Shown: positions 43,047 through 50,834 of the stretch, piece by piece
How the letters are laid out: the number at the start of each line of letters is the position of its first letter
Position numbering within the stretch: the first letter of the stretch is position 1
NCBI GenBank assembly: GCA_963676655.2
Contig: CAXXKX010000002.1
Location: forward strand, 248,001-312,000
Source of the DNA: G963676655 sp963676655
Lineage (GTDB): Bacteria > Verrucomicrobiota > Lentisphaeria > Victivallales > Victivallaceae
Length of the DNA stretch: 64,000 nt
Direction: 5' to 3'
Notes under the pieces: model-generated
Seen by the model: only the letters and a program-made list of their open reading frames with translations
The model's database searches: none
What the model was told of the DNA's origin: nothing
Translations under genes and position numbers: made by a program

Positions 43047-44369
43047 ATGTCTGATGATAAAAACGAAATATGCCCTCCGCCTTTGCCTGTGGATGATATA
43101 GTGGACTTTTCAGTTCCTGCGGACTTTGATTTGCCGGAGGAGTTGATTCAGCCGGTGCCCCGGCCGCTGCCGCAATCCGTCAAGCGTCGCTTTGCCCGTA
43201 AGAGAATTGTAATCCAGGCAAGTTTGAGTATTACGGCCGCGATATGCTTGATTATTCCTCATCTGGACGTTGCAAAACACCTGGGACTCTATTTTATCCC
43301 GATTATGCATACGGACATGCTGGCATATCTGATTCTGTCGGTTCAGGCAGTTTGCCTGTTGTTTTCCAGAGAGTTGCCTGATAATCTGGATCTTTATGTC
43401 CACGGCGCCCCGATTCCAGCCCGAATCGACTCCATTACTCTTCGACCGCATGATGCGGCGGTTGAATATATCAACGGCACTAACTGCGATTATGCTTATT
43501 ATGCCGATATTACGGTACGCTTGCCGGGGGCGGTTTATCCTGTCAGGTTGCGGTTGAAATCAGAGCCGCTGGTCGATAAAAAGTGGTTCACGTGCGATTA
43601 CAAGCCGGGGGATTTCGTGCCGGCTTTGTATTGGCCGCGAAATGATGGTTTACAGGAAATAAATTTATACGGTTTTCTGGAGATTGACGAGTCCGGCGGC
43701 GTGGTACTGCGAAAAAAGAACCGGAGCTTTTCCGCCTATTATCTTGCCCTGGCGGTGTTCCTTCCGATCATTGTTTTTGTAATTCCGGGGCTGGTTATGC
43801 TGTTCCAATGGGCCTGCTATATTCTAGGTCGATATTTTCCGGTTGACAACGATCCGACATTTCTGGTACTTCCGCCTTTCAGCGGCATTGTCAGTGGAAT
43901 CTTTTTGACGGTTTTATGGTGGTTCAATTCATGGCGGCAGCGCAGAAAGGTCAAGCGGGCAAATGATCAGGTGCTGAAAGAGTGTGAGGCGCTGGAGATA
44001 TCCCACGATATCTGGTCCTGGCCGGGAGCCAAAGGACGGATTCTCCGGATTATTCTGATTCCGCTGGTTCCGATTTGCTGCATCTTTATTTCATATTGTG
44101 TTTCTTTGGTGTTCAATTCCATGTTGGATCAGTCGAAGCCCGAGTATAAAACGGTGGAGATTGTCGATAAGAAAGTTGAGACGCGTTTCCTGATGTTCCG
44201 CAAATACGTCATCGAATATCGTTTTCCCGGTAATCCGAAAGTATACTCGCTCCAAACTACTCCGGCGCATCTGAAGTCCCTTGGGAATGCCGCCTCCGCC
44301 ACGGCGGTGATAAAACGGGGCAACATCGGCTGGAAGTGGATTGACAAGATTACATTGTCAAAAAAATAG
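43047..44369 (+). CDS. hypothetical multi-pass membrane protein downstream of kinase
   Basis: 440 residues from ATG 43047 (a TTG 6 bases earlier is possible; no clear ribosome site). The N-terminus is rich in Pro and acidic residues (ICPPPLPVDDIVDFSVP). Membrane segments lie near 50-68, 78-100, 228-258, 275-297 and 335-362. Two soluble loops share a similar pattern (RIDSITLRPHDAAVEYI and VEIVDKKVETRFLMFRKYVI), suggestive of DUF3592-like repeats. It starts 54 bases after the kinase stop, so the two are probably co-transcribed. Function unknown. Confidence 0.75.
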   Translation: MSDDKNEICPPPLPVDDIVDFSVPADFDLPEELIQPVPRPLPQSVKRRFARKRIVIQASLSITAAICLIIPHLDVAKHLGLYFIPIMHTDMLAYLILSVQAVCLLFSRELPDNLDLYVHGAPIPARIDSITLRPHDAAVEYINGTNCDYAYYADITVRLPGAVYPVRLRLKSEPLVDKKWFTCDYKPGDFVPALYWPRNDGLQEINLYGFLEIDESGGVVLRKKNRSFSAYYLALAVFLPIIVFVIPGLVMLFQWACYILGRYFPVDNDPTFLVLPPFSGIVSGIFLTVLWWFNSWRQRRKVKRANDQVLKECEALEISHDIWSWPGAKGRILRIILIPLVPICCIFISYCVSLVFNSMLDQSKPEYKTVEIVDKKVETRFLMFRKYVIEYRFPGNPKVYSLQTTPAHLKSLGNAASATAVIKRGNIGWKWIDKITLSKK

Positions 44370-45040
44370 ATTCTTTTGGTGTTTTCATTGATATAGATTA
44401 CGAGCGCCTTTTGTTGCAGACTTACAGCAAATTTAGGATTAATCGGCTTCCCCGGGCGTTGCCCCATAAGCGCTAACTAAACTTAAAAAGTAATGTTTTG
44501 AGGCGAATATTGAGTGAAGCCATGCCATAGCCCCATCGGGGCGGCATATATCATAGCCCGGGGTGATTGAGTGAAGCGATTGAACCCCGGGTAAGGTTCC
44601 CCCTTTACGATAACAAGCGCTGAAAGTGCGGTATATAAAATTCCCTCAGCACGTTTTTATATGTCGCCCTTGTAGGGCTTTAATTTATTTTTGATTGTTC
44701 CCGGGGTTCATTCGCTACGCGAAATCACCCCGGGCTGGATATATGTCGCGCTTTCAGCGCTGAGACGTAAATGTATTGTGTGAAAATTGAGATTACATAG
44801 TTTGTTTAATATAGCTGCTGGAAAATGAGAACAGGTTAGCGCTTGTAGGGCGTTGCCCGGGGCTGCGCTGTTTTGCTCTTACAGAGCTTTTTATTCATTG
44901 AGATTCAGGCTGTAAGCCTGAAACAGCAAAGCCCACGGCAACGCCGTGGGTAAAAAGAAAAAAATAAATGCAGGCTGTAAGTCTGCAATAAAAAACGCGA
45001 TATAATCAATGAAATATAGATATGGAAAGACCTGAAAAAT
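44370..45040. repeat. mosaic of palindromic intergenic repeats
   Basis: No gene. It contains GCCCGGGGTGATTGAGTGAA ... ACCCCGGGT (about 44556-44591) and its counterpart CCCGGGGTTCATTCGC ... ACCCCGGGC (about 44701-44735). It also has GCCCCATCGGGGC (44532-44544), the strong hairpin CCCACGGC-AAC-GCCGTGGG (44932-44950), and two similar words, CAGGCTGTAAGCCTG and CAGGCTGTAAGTCTG. Typical of short repeat families that spread between genes. Confidence 0.6.
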
Positions 45041-45072
45041 AAAAAAGCCGGATCGAAAACTCGACCCGGCTT
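45041..45072 (-). terminator. rho-independent terminator of the aminotransferase gene
   Basis: On the minus strand, 12-base stem AAGCCGGGTCGA/TCGATCCGGCTT with GTTT loop and a following T-run (45046-45041), 26 bases after the stop. Confidence 0.92.
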
Positions 45073-45097
45073 GGTACTGATTAATAGTCTTAAAAAT

Positions 45098-46276
45098 TTA
45101 GAGGCTTGCGCAGAATTCCGCGAGGCGTTTACAGGCTTCGCGAATAGTTTCTTCCGCGCAGGCATAAGACATTCTGATCCAGCCTTCGGCTCCAAACGGC
45201 GCGCCGGGAATGGCGGCAACCAGTTTTTCTTCCAGCAAACGGGTGCAGAAGTCGTCGCTGCTCAATCCGAATGATGAGATGTCGCAGAAAATATAAAATG
45301 CTCCGGTCGGGCGCGGCGCGGAAACGCCGTCAATATCATTGACCAAGCTGTAGATCAGGTCTCTGCGTTCTGCAAAAGCTTTGCGCATCATTTCCACTTC
45401 GCTGTCGGCTGCTTCGAGTGCTTTCAGCGCTCCGTACTGGGCAAAACTGGTCGGGTTTGATGTGGTGTGACTTTGCAGGGCGGAAATCTTTTTTGCCAGC
45501 CACAGCGGCGCGGTCAGGTAACCCATACGCCAGCCGGTCATTGCATAAGCTTTACTGAAGCCGTTCACGGTAATTGTCAGCTCGGCGATTTCCGGATTGA
45601 GAGACGCTATACTGATATGGGGTTTGTCTGCGTCGTAAACCAGCTTTTCGTAGATTTCATCGGACAAGACCATGAAATTATGTTTAACCGCGATAGCTGC
45701 GATAGCTTCCAGCATTTCCCGGCTGTAAACCGCTCCGGTCGGGTTTGACGGAGAGGTCAGAATCAGCAGGCGGGTATTTTCAGTCACCGCAGCTTCAAGA
45801 TCGGCGGCGGTCATCTGAAAGTCATTTTCAGCCGTCGTCGGGACAACCACAACCTTGGCACCGGTAGTTTTCACTATTTCAGGATAGCTGACCCAGTAAG
45901 GGGCGGGGATGAGCACTTCATCGCCGGGGCCGCATAAGGCGGCGACTGCGGTGAATACGGAAAATTTAGCTCCGGGTGCGACAATAACTTGAGCGACGGT
46001 AGTTTCAATACCGTTCTCGTTGGCAAATTTTTCGACGATCGCTTTGCGTAATTCAGGAATACCGATACCGGGGGTATAACCGGTTTTGCCGGCCTGCAAT
46101 GCTGCGATTGCGGCGTCTTTGATAATTTGCGGCGTATCGAAATCCGGTTCGCCGGCTGACATGCTGCATACATCTATGCCGTCGGCCTTCATTGCTTTGG
46201 CTTTTGCGGTAATTGCTAAAGTCGCTGATGGTTGAAGTCCGCACATAAATCCGGCTGATTCACAAAGTTTTTCCAT
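45098..46276 (-). CDS. class I aminotransferase (aspartate/aromatic, subgroup Ib type)
   Basis: 392 residues. PLP-dependent fold type I: SAGEPDFDTPQII, GKTGYTPGIGIPELRKAI, SPSNPTGAVYSREML, LSDEIYEKLVYD and the PLP lysine in VNGFSKAYAMTGWRMGY, with a C-terminal WIRMSYAC (substrate Arg). This matches bacterial subgroup Ib aspartate aminotransferases, some of which also accept prephenate. The chorismate mutase gene upstream on the same strand makes a role in Phe/Tyr synthesis possible. AAGGTG precedes the ATG and a terminator follows. Confidence 0.93.
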   Translation of the reverse strand: MEKLCESAGFMCGLQPSATLAITAKAKAMKADGIDVCSMSAGEPDFDTPQIIKDAAIAALQAGKTGYTPGIGIPELRKAIVEKFANENGIETTVAQVIVAPGAKFSVFTAVAALCGPGDEVLIPAPYWVSYPEIVKTTGAKVVVVPTTAENDFQMTAADLEAAVTENTRLLILTSPSNPTGAVYSREMLEAIAAIAVKHNFMVLSDEIYEKLVYDADKPHISIASLNPEIAELTITVNGFSKAYAMTGWRMGYLTAPLWLAKKISALQSHTTSNPTSFAQYGALKALEAADSEVEMMRKAFAERRDLIYSLVNDIDGVSAPRPTGAFYIFCDISSFGLSSDDFCTRLLEEKLVAAIPGAPFGAEGWIRMSYACAEETIREACKRLAEFCASL

Positions 46277-46552
46277 TTTTTCACCTTCGCTTTTTATTGA
46301 GTATAGTTCGAGACTAAAGTAATCTTTTCCGGGTATCCTTATAATTTACCGCCAAAAACAGCTAATTACAAATATTAATAGATATGTTCTGTGCTTTGTG
46401 ATATAAGAATTGAGTCGTCACACTGTTTCTTAATACAAAGTATTCATTTGTATTATTGAAAATTGAAATAGTCATAAGACTTTTTGTATGGAGGTACAAT
46501 TGCAGCCCGATTACAGCTACCAGGTCCGGGATAAGCTATGTCGCCGGATAAA

Positions 46553-46736
46553 TTTGGAATGCGGTTAGATTTAACCGCTTTGGCTCTGATGCATGTTTTA
46601 TCACTGCAGTTGTTCCGCAACTTTGTTGCAGCCGCTTATGTTGTGCTGCTCAGCTATGGCAGATTTCCGCCATAGATAAATTCTTCTGATCGGCCAAGTA
46701 CGCAGCAAAGCGGTTAAATCTAACCGCACTCCAAAA
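46553..46736. repeat. REPIN/MITE-like palindromic element B
   Basis: Arms 46553-46582 and 46706-46736 are inverted repeats of 30-31 bases with one mismatch. Arm hairpin: GCGGTTA-GATT-TAACCGC behind a GGAG (right arm) or GGAA (left arm) head. Same architecture, left flank (ATGTCGCCGG) and internal CTGATCGGCCA as the element at 16863-17033, but the stem bases differ. It fills much of a 568-base gap without genes. Confidence 0.85.
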
Positions 46737-46844
46737 TGACATGAAAAAGATACTCTTCCGGTAGAAATACCATACAGGATATTGCTTAATACCGTATTCT
46801 AACATATATGGCTAATCAACAAAATATAGAGCTTGCAGCAATCC

Positions 46845-47576
46845 TCAAACTCGTTGGACGAGGTAGGCAATTTCGCCTTTTTTGGTCAGAGGAATAACGT
46901 ATTCATGGTAAAATTTGACAATCACCTCTGGTTTGATAATTACTCTGACTCTGGGGTTGGCGGTTTGCTGCAGGGCACTTACTTTATCCCGAATCCTGCT
47001 GATGATTTTCTCCTCAACTTCGGGACGGGTTAATTTTTCCCCGACTGCTTCAAGGTCTCCGGCCCGGAGCAGGGCGGTATAGCCTTGCGGATCGGCGGAA
47101 AATTTGCTTTCGGCCACATACATTGAACCGTAATGAATCCGCCGGGCGACCGCTTGCAGGGCATAAACGTCATGCTCAACGCTTGAACCGTAGTGCCCGT
47201 CGTCGCCTTCCTTGCAAAGCTCCGGAAGCAGCTGCATATAGGCATTTAGGATATCTTTAGAAAGATTTATTTTATCATAATCATCGATATGTAATCCGGT
47301 AGGCGGAATATTGACCTGGCGGCGCGTTTCCGGCAGCTCAGAACAGAACGGGCGCTCATCCGGGGCGTGAAAACGCCCGAACGTCGCGTCCATTTCCTCC
47401 TGGGCGCGTAAACGGATTTGAAATAAACTGGCTTCGGTATCCCCGGCAAAACCGCTGGCGCCGGGATTGTAGATTATCTTATTGACGTGAAATTGCGCGC
47501 GGTCGATTAATTTTGAAATAATTGTTTCCTCCAACCCCTCCAATCGGGCGGCTATCAATTTCAAATCAAGTTCCAT
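46845..47576 (-). CDS. chorismate mutase, eukaryote/yeast type (AroQ-beta)
   Basis: Converts chorismate to prephenate. 243 residues, all helical, aligning along its length with yeast ARO7 from memory: LDLKLIAARLEGLEETIISK, SPDERPF-like APDERPFCSELP, GDDGHYGSSVEHD, RRIHYG, VAESKF, LTRPEVEEKIISRIRDK, VIPLTKKGEIAYLVQRV. Arg and Lys of RRIHYG/ESKF and the Glu near the end match yeast catalytic R157, K168 and E246. Yeast R16 aligns with Ala (an Arg lies two residues later), and the yeast regulatory T226 position is Lys. Most bacteria use a different, short AroQ. Confidence 0.87.
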   Translation of the reverse strand: MELDLKLIAARLEGLEETIISKLIDRAQFHVNKIIYNPGASGFAGDTEASLFQIRLRAQEEMDATFGRFHAPDERPFCSELPETRRQVNIPPTGLHIDDYDKINLSKDILNAYMQLLPELCKEGDDGHYGSSVEHDVYALQAVARRIHYGSMYVAESKFSADPQGYTALLRAGDLEAVGEKLTRPEVEEKIISRIRDKVSALQQTANPRVRVIIKPEVIVKFYHEYVIPLTKKGEIAYLVQRV

Positions 47577-47682
47577 ATAGCAGTAATCTCAATAAGTTAA
47601 TGTTTCTGATGCCTAAATATAGCTCGTTGCGCAAAATATTCAAGAATGATCGAGGCGCATTGAAAAAGAAAATATGATTATC

Positions 47683-47846
47683 GGGAGCGTCGTGCTTCCA
47701 TCTGATAGATTGCCTGTTTATTTTTGTCATTTCTTCGATAATTTTATTTATATGACTCTTGTATTTTTGAGTTTTGTGAAACATTACAAAATCACAAGAA
47801 TAATATTTGCTCCTGTTAATGCCGGTCTGGGGACCAGCGCTCCCGG
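47683..47846. repeat. REPIN-like inverted pair of GGGAGCG hairpins
   Basis: GGGAGCGTCGTGC at 47683 (forward) and GACCAGCGCTCCCGG ending 47846 (reverse). The reverse arm has a clear stem (GCCGGTC-TGGG-GACCAGC, one mismatch). The forward arm is degenerate. Confidence 0.5.
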
Positions 47847-48022
47847 AATAACACCTAGTGTCGCCCGGCGCAAATGATAGACCCCCTTTTTCAATATCCA
47901 ATATCCAACACGGAATATCCAATTATCAAGTTGGAGCTGACGCTCAAGTGGGTTTGTAGTAACTTCTGGAATTTGAAAAATCATTAAAGGGGTTCGTTAT
48001 TTATGCCGGATAACACCTAGTG
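47843..48022. repeat. direct repeats bracketing about 150 bases
   Basis: CCGGAATAACACCTAGTG (47843-47860) and CCGGATAACACCTAGTG (48006-48022). The segment between them holds AATATCCAATATCCAACACG-type short repeats and CCCCTTTTTCAA/TTGAAAAA...AAAGGGG inverted words, but no gene. Confidence 0.6.
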
Positions 48023-48068
48023 GAATTTTAAGCCCCCTGTTATACACGTCAATTATCTTCAATACAAA

Positions 48069-49961
48069 ATCGAGTAGGAGACCGCTCATTATTTGAACGG
48101 TCGTCCTCTCACACCACCGTACGTGCCGTTCGGCATACGGCGGTTCAGTAGCTTGAGTGTAGAAAATTGTAGCGTTTGTAAATATCTGTATACCCTAGTT
48201 TTTCCAGGTAATTATTAGTCATTGTAGTGCTCAATATCCAACTATTGGCTACGTGCCAATAGCCTTTTCTGGTATTTGCCCATTCCCACGATTTCTCTTT
48301 GGAGACGCCAAATTTCTGTAGATTCGCAAACTTTGTCCTTACTCGTTTCCACTGTTTCCAGATATAAGTTCGGATTTTGCGCCGCAACCATTCACTTGAA
48401 CGTTGCATAAATGATTTCATATTAGCTATTGCGTAATAATTTACCCAACCATTAGTGTATTGGCGTAATTTCAGCAATACATATTCTACAGAACGTCCTT
48501 GATTTCTCCGGAGTAATTCTCGTACACGTCGCTTGAAGCGGTCTATAGACTTCTCATGAACACGAATACCAGCTTGCCCGGCATTTGTACTATGCAAGGC
48601 AAAGCCAAGAAACTTTAAACTCAAAGGACTTCCTGATTTACTTTTGGTTTCGTTGACCTTGAGTTTAAGCTTCGTTTCAAGGTAGTGTGTTACGCTGGAC
48701 AATACTCTTTCGGCGCTACGTTGGCTTTTGACGTAGATATTTACATCATCAGCATAGCGAATAAATTTGTGTCCTCGACATTCCAGTTCCCTATCAAAAG
48801 CTGTCAGGTAAATATTGCTCAGCAATGGAGACAGGTTGCCCCCCTGCGGGCTTCCCTCGTCTGTGCGAGTGCGAACCCCATTTATCATTACCCCGCTTTT
48901 CAAATAGCGTTTTATCAGGTTGATCACACGTTTATCATGGATTGTATCGCGCAGAACATTCAGTAATATATCGTGATTAATCGTATCGAAATATTTACTC
49001 AAGTCAAGGTCAACCACTTGATGATAGCCTTGATTGTAGTATGTCTGTGCCTGCTTTATAGCCTGATGGGCACTGCGTTTGGGGCGAAACCCATAACTGT
49101 TCTCTGAAAATTCAAGCTCAAATATGGGGCTTAAAACCTGTGAGATAGCCTGTTGTACCATACGGTCCATGACTGTCGGTACTCCTAATAATCTCACGCC
49201 TCCATCGGGTTTTGGTATTTCTACTCGACGTACTGGCTTTGGTCGGTAAGTCTCATTGCGCAAACTTTCAAGAAAACTTTCTTTGTGCTCCTTTAGATAG
49301 GATAATAGTTGGTCTGTGGACATACCATCCACCCCTGCTGATCCTCCTTTTCTTCTGACCTGCTGGAAAGCCTTATTGAGATTATTACGCTCAATTATTG
49401 CCTCAAACAAGCCAGTACCGTCTTCCAGGTCAGCTTCCCGTACAAACATGCTCCGCACTCCTGAGTTATCTTCGACTTCCAGTCTATCATCTCTCAGGCA
49501 GTTCCGTTTCTGGATTTTCTGCTCTCGACACATGTTTGACCTTTCACTATTGAAAGAACGACTACTGTTCGGTCCTTCCTGTAAATACTATACAGTACTA
49601 TGACCTCTGCTGACTTCTCATTGCTCAGCCGCAACATCACTGCGCGGGTTGAACTTATCGCCTGTTGACAACCTCGTTCGTACCAATGAGACCTCCCCGG
49701 ATAAGAACGATAACTTTCATCCCATATACCCGGTGCATTTACACCTCAAGGTTCGGGCAGTATTGGACTTTGCTTTGTTTAGCAAGCTCGTCCGCCTTGA
49801 ATATGCCTTGTATGCACTTCCTGTTCGTCGGGCCGGGAGTTTGCATCCGACTTCCTTCAGATTCCACCTCGCGATGGACACCCTTGTCATTCGCTAACAG
49901 TTCCTACTGCCAAGCCTGTAACGGACTTTCACCGTCAAGTTATCGCCCATGCCGGGCGTAC
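48069..49961 (-). mobile_element. group IIC intron
   Basis: A retrotransposing ribozyme of about 1.9 kb on the minus strand. The 5' end reads GTACGCCCGGCATGGGCG (from 49961). Domain V is the hairpin at 48144-48113 (ACCGCCGTATGCC ... GGCACGTACGGTGGT), which carries CGC in its 5' strand as in class C introns. Domain VI and the 3' end ...CCTACTCGAT finish at 48069. Domain IV holds the reverse transcriptase gene. The 5' exon is the rho-independent terminator behind tRNA-Pro, the target class typical of IIC introns. Confidence 0.92.
48145..49533 (-). CDS. ltrA: group II intron reverse transcriptase/maturase (class C)
   Basis: 462 residues. Reverse transcriptase blocks: AGVDGMSTDQL, GVRLLGVPTVMDRMVQQAI, FSENSYGFRPKRSAHQA, VVDLDLSKYFDTINHD, GSPQGGNLSPLLSNIYL and the active site RYADDVNIYVKS. 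The maturase X domain follows (LRQYTNGWVNYYAIANMKS, WLRRKIRTYIWKQWKRVRTK). No HNH endonuclease domain follows, and YADDxNIYVKS fits class C. It would splice and mobilise the surrounding intron. AAAGGTCAA precedes the ATG. It appears intact. Confidence 0.97.
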   Translation of the reverse strand: MCREQKIQKRNCLRDDRLEVEDNSGVRSMFVREADLEDGTGLFEAIIERNNLNKAFQQVRRKGGSAGVDGMSTDQLLSYLKEHKESFLESLRNETYRPKPVRRVEIPKPDGGVRLLGVPTVMDRMVQQAISQVLSPIFELEFSENSYGFRPKRSAHQAIKQAQTYYNQGYHQVVDLDLSKYFDTINHDILLNVLRDTIHDKRVINLIKRYLKSGVMINGVRTRTDEGSPQGGNLSPLLSNIYLTAFDRELECRGHKFIRYADDVNIYVKSQRSAERVLSSVTHYLETKLKLKVNETKSKSGSPLSLKFLGFALHSTNAGQAGIRVHEKSIDRFKRRVRELLRRNQGRSVEYVLLKLRQYTNGWVNYYAIANMKSFMQRSSEWLRRKIRTYIWKQWKRVRTKFANLQKFGVSKEKSWEWANTRKGYWHVANSWILSTTMTNNYLEKLGYTDIYKRYNFLHSSY

Positions 49962-49962
49962 T

Positions 49963-49993
49963 AAAAAAAGCGACTTAATAAATAAGTCGCTTT
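49963..49993 (-). terminator. terminator behind tRNA-Pro, target of the intron
   Basis: Minus strand: 11-base stem AAAGCGACTTA/TAAGTCGCTTT with 5-base loop and a run of seven T (49969-49963). The intron begins one base after the run. Confidence 0.9.
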
Positions 49994-50023
49994 GAGATCA
50001 AAAATAATTTTTCGGGAAAAAAT

Positions 50024-50102
50024 TGGTCGGAGCGAGAGGATTCGAACCTCCGACCTCTGCGTCCCGAACGCAGCGCTCTAAACCAGACTGAGCTACGCTC
50101 CG
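50024..50102 (-). tRNA. tRNA-Pro (CGG)
   Basis: 79 bases including an encoded CCA. Acceptor CGGAGCG/CGCTCCG, anticodon stem CTGCG/CGCAG with loop TTCGGGA (anticodon CGG, G37) and a T-arm with GGTTCGAATCC. The 5' end is at 50102. Reads CCG proline codons. Confidence 0.97.
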
Positions 50103-50171
50103 ACCTGTAAATAACAGACTTTTAATCTACTGCATTTTGCTGAAAAAGCAAATCGCAATAGCTTAATTATT

Positions 50172-50765
50172 TTACTTTTTTAAGGAAATAATTACTTTTT
50201 TAAGTTTGCCGTCGCCGTCGCTTTCAGTAATCAGTTCCGGATCGTTTTCCAGAGTGATATGGACAATGCGGCGGTCATGGGAGTTCATCGGACGCATGGT
50301 GACAGGTTCGCCCCAGCGTTTTACTTCTTTGGCGGCGTCAAGCGCCTGGGATTTCAAGGCTTCATTATCCTCTTCCGAGCGCGGAGCATCGCGACGCGGG
50401 CCGCGGTCGCCTCTTTCGCCCCTTGAGCCGCCGTTCCGGTCATCGCGACGACGCCGGGGAGGGCGGCCGCTGCCGCCATCGGGAGTCCGGTTGTTTCTGG
50501 AATAGCCATCCATATCCAACAGGATTCTCGGGCATTCTTTATCGGCTTTGAACATCATGCGGTTGAGCAGCATTTGCAGACTTTCCAGGGTTTGCCCTTT
50601 GCGTCCGATAATGCGTCCGGCTTCTTCGGATGAGATGATAACGGAAATCTTTTCTCCTTTGGTCCCGGCCTTTAAACTGGCTTCGAGTCCGAGGTAGTCA
50701 AGCATAATTCCAAGCTTTTTGATAGTTTCGGTTTTCTGTTCTTCGATTCTTGCGTTTTCAGTCAT
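50172..50765 (-). CDS. jag: Jag/KhpB RNA-binding protein (KH-R3H)
   Basis: 197 residues. A KH domain (about 25-90) has the GxxG loop in AGRIIGRKGQTLESL. An R3H domain at the C-terminus has RPMNSHDRRIVHITLEND. Between them lies an unusual linker of about 45 residues rich in Arg, Gly and Asp (GRPPRRRRDDRNGGSRGERG ...), which would bind RNA or be disordered. The usual N-terminal Jag-N domain is short or missing. It is the last gene of the rpmH-rnpA-yidD-yidC-jag cluster, where such proteins are thought to bind RNA and affect cell envelope growth. Confidence 0.93.
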   Translation of the reverse strand: MTENARIEEQKTETIKKLGIMLDYLGLEASLKAGTKGEKISVIISSEEAGRIIGRKGQTLESLQMLLNRMMFKADKECPRILLDMDGYSRNNRTPDGGSGRPPRRRRDDRNGGSRGERGDRGPRRDAPRSEEDNEALKSQALDAAKEVKRWGEPVTMRPMNSHDRRIVHITLENDPELITESDGDGKLKKVIISLKK

Positions 50766-50834
50766 TTGTTTTCTCCTTAATTAGTCCCACTGACGATTTG
50801 CGGTTTAGTGTGGGGTTGTTTTCGCTTCGATTGT

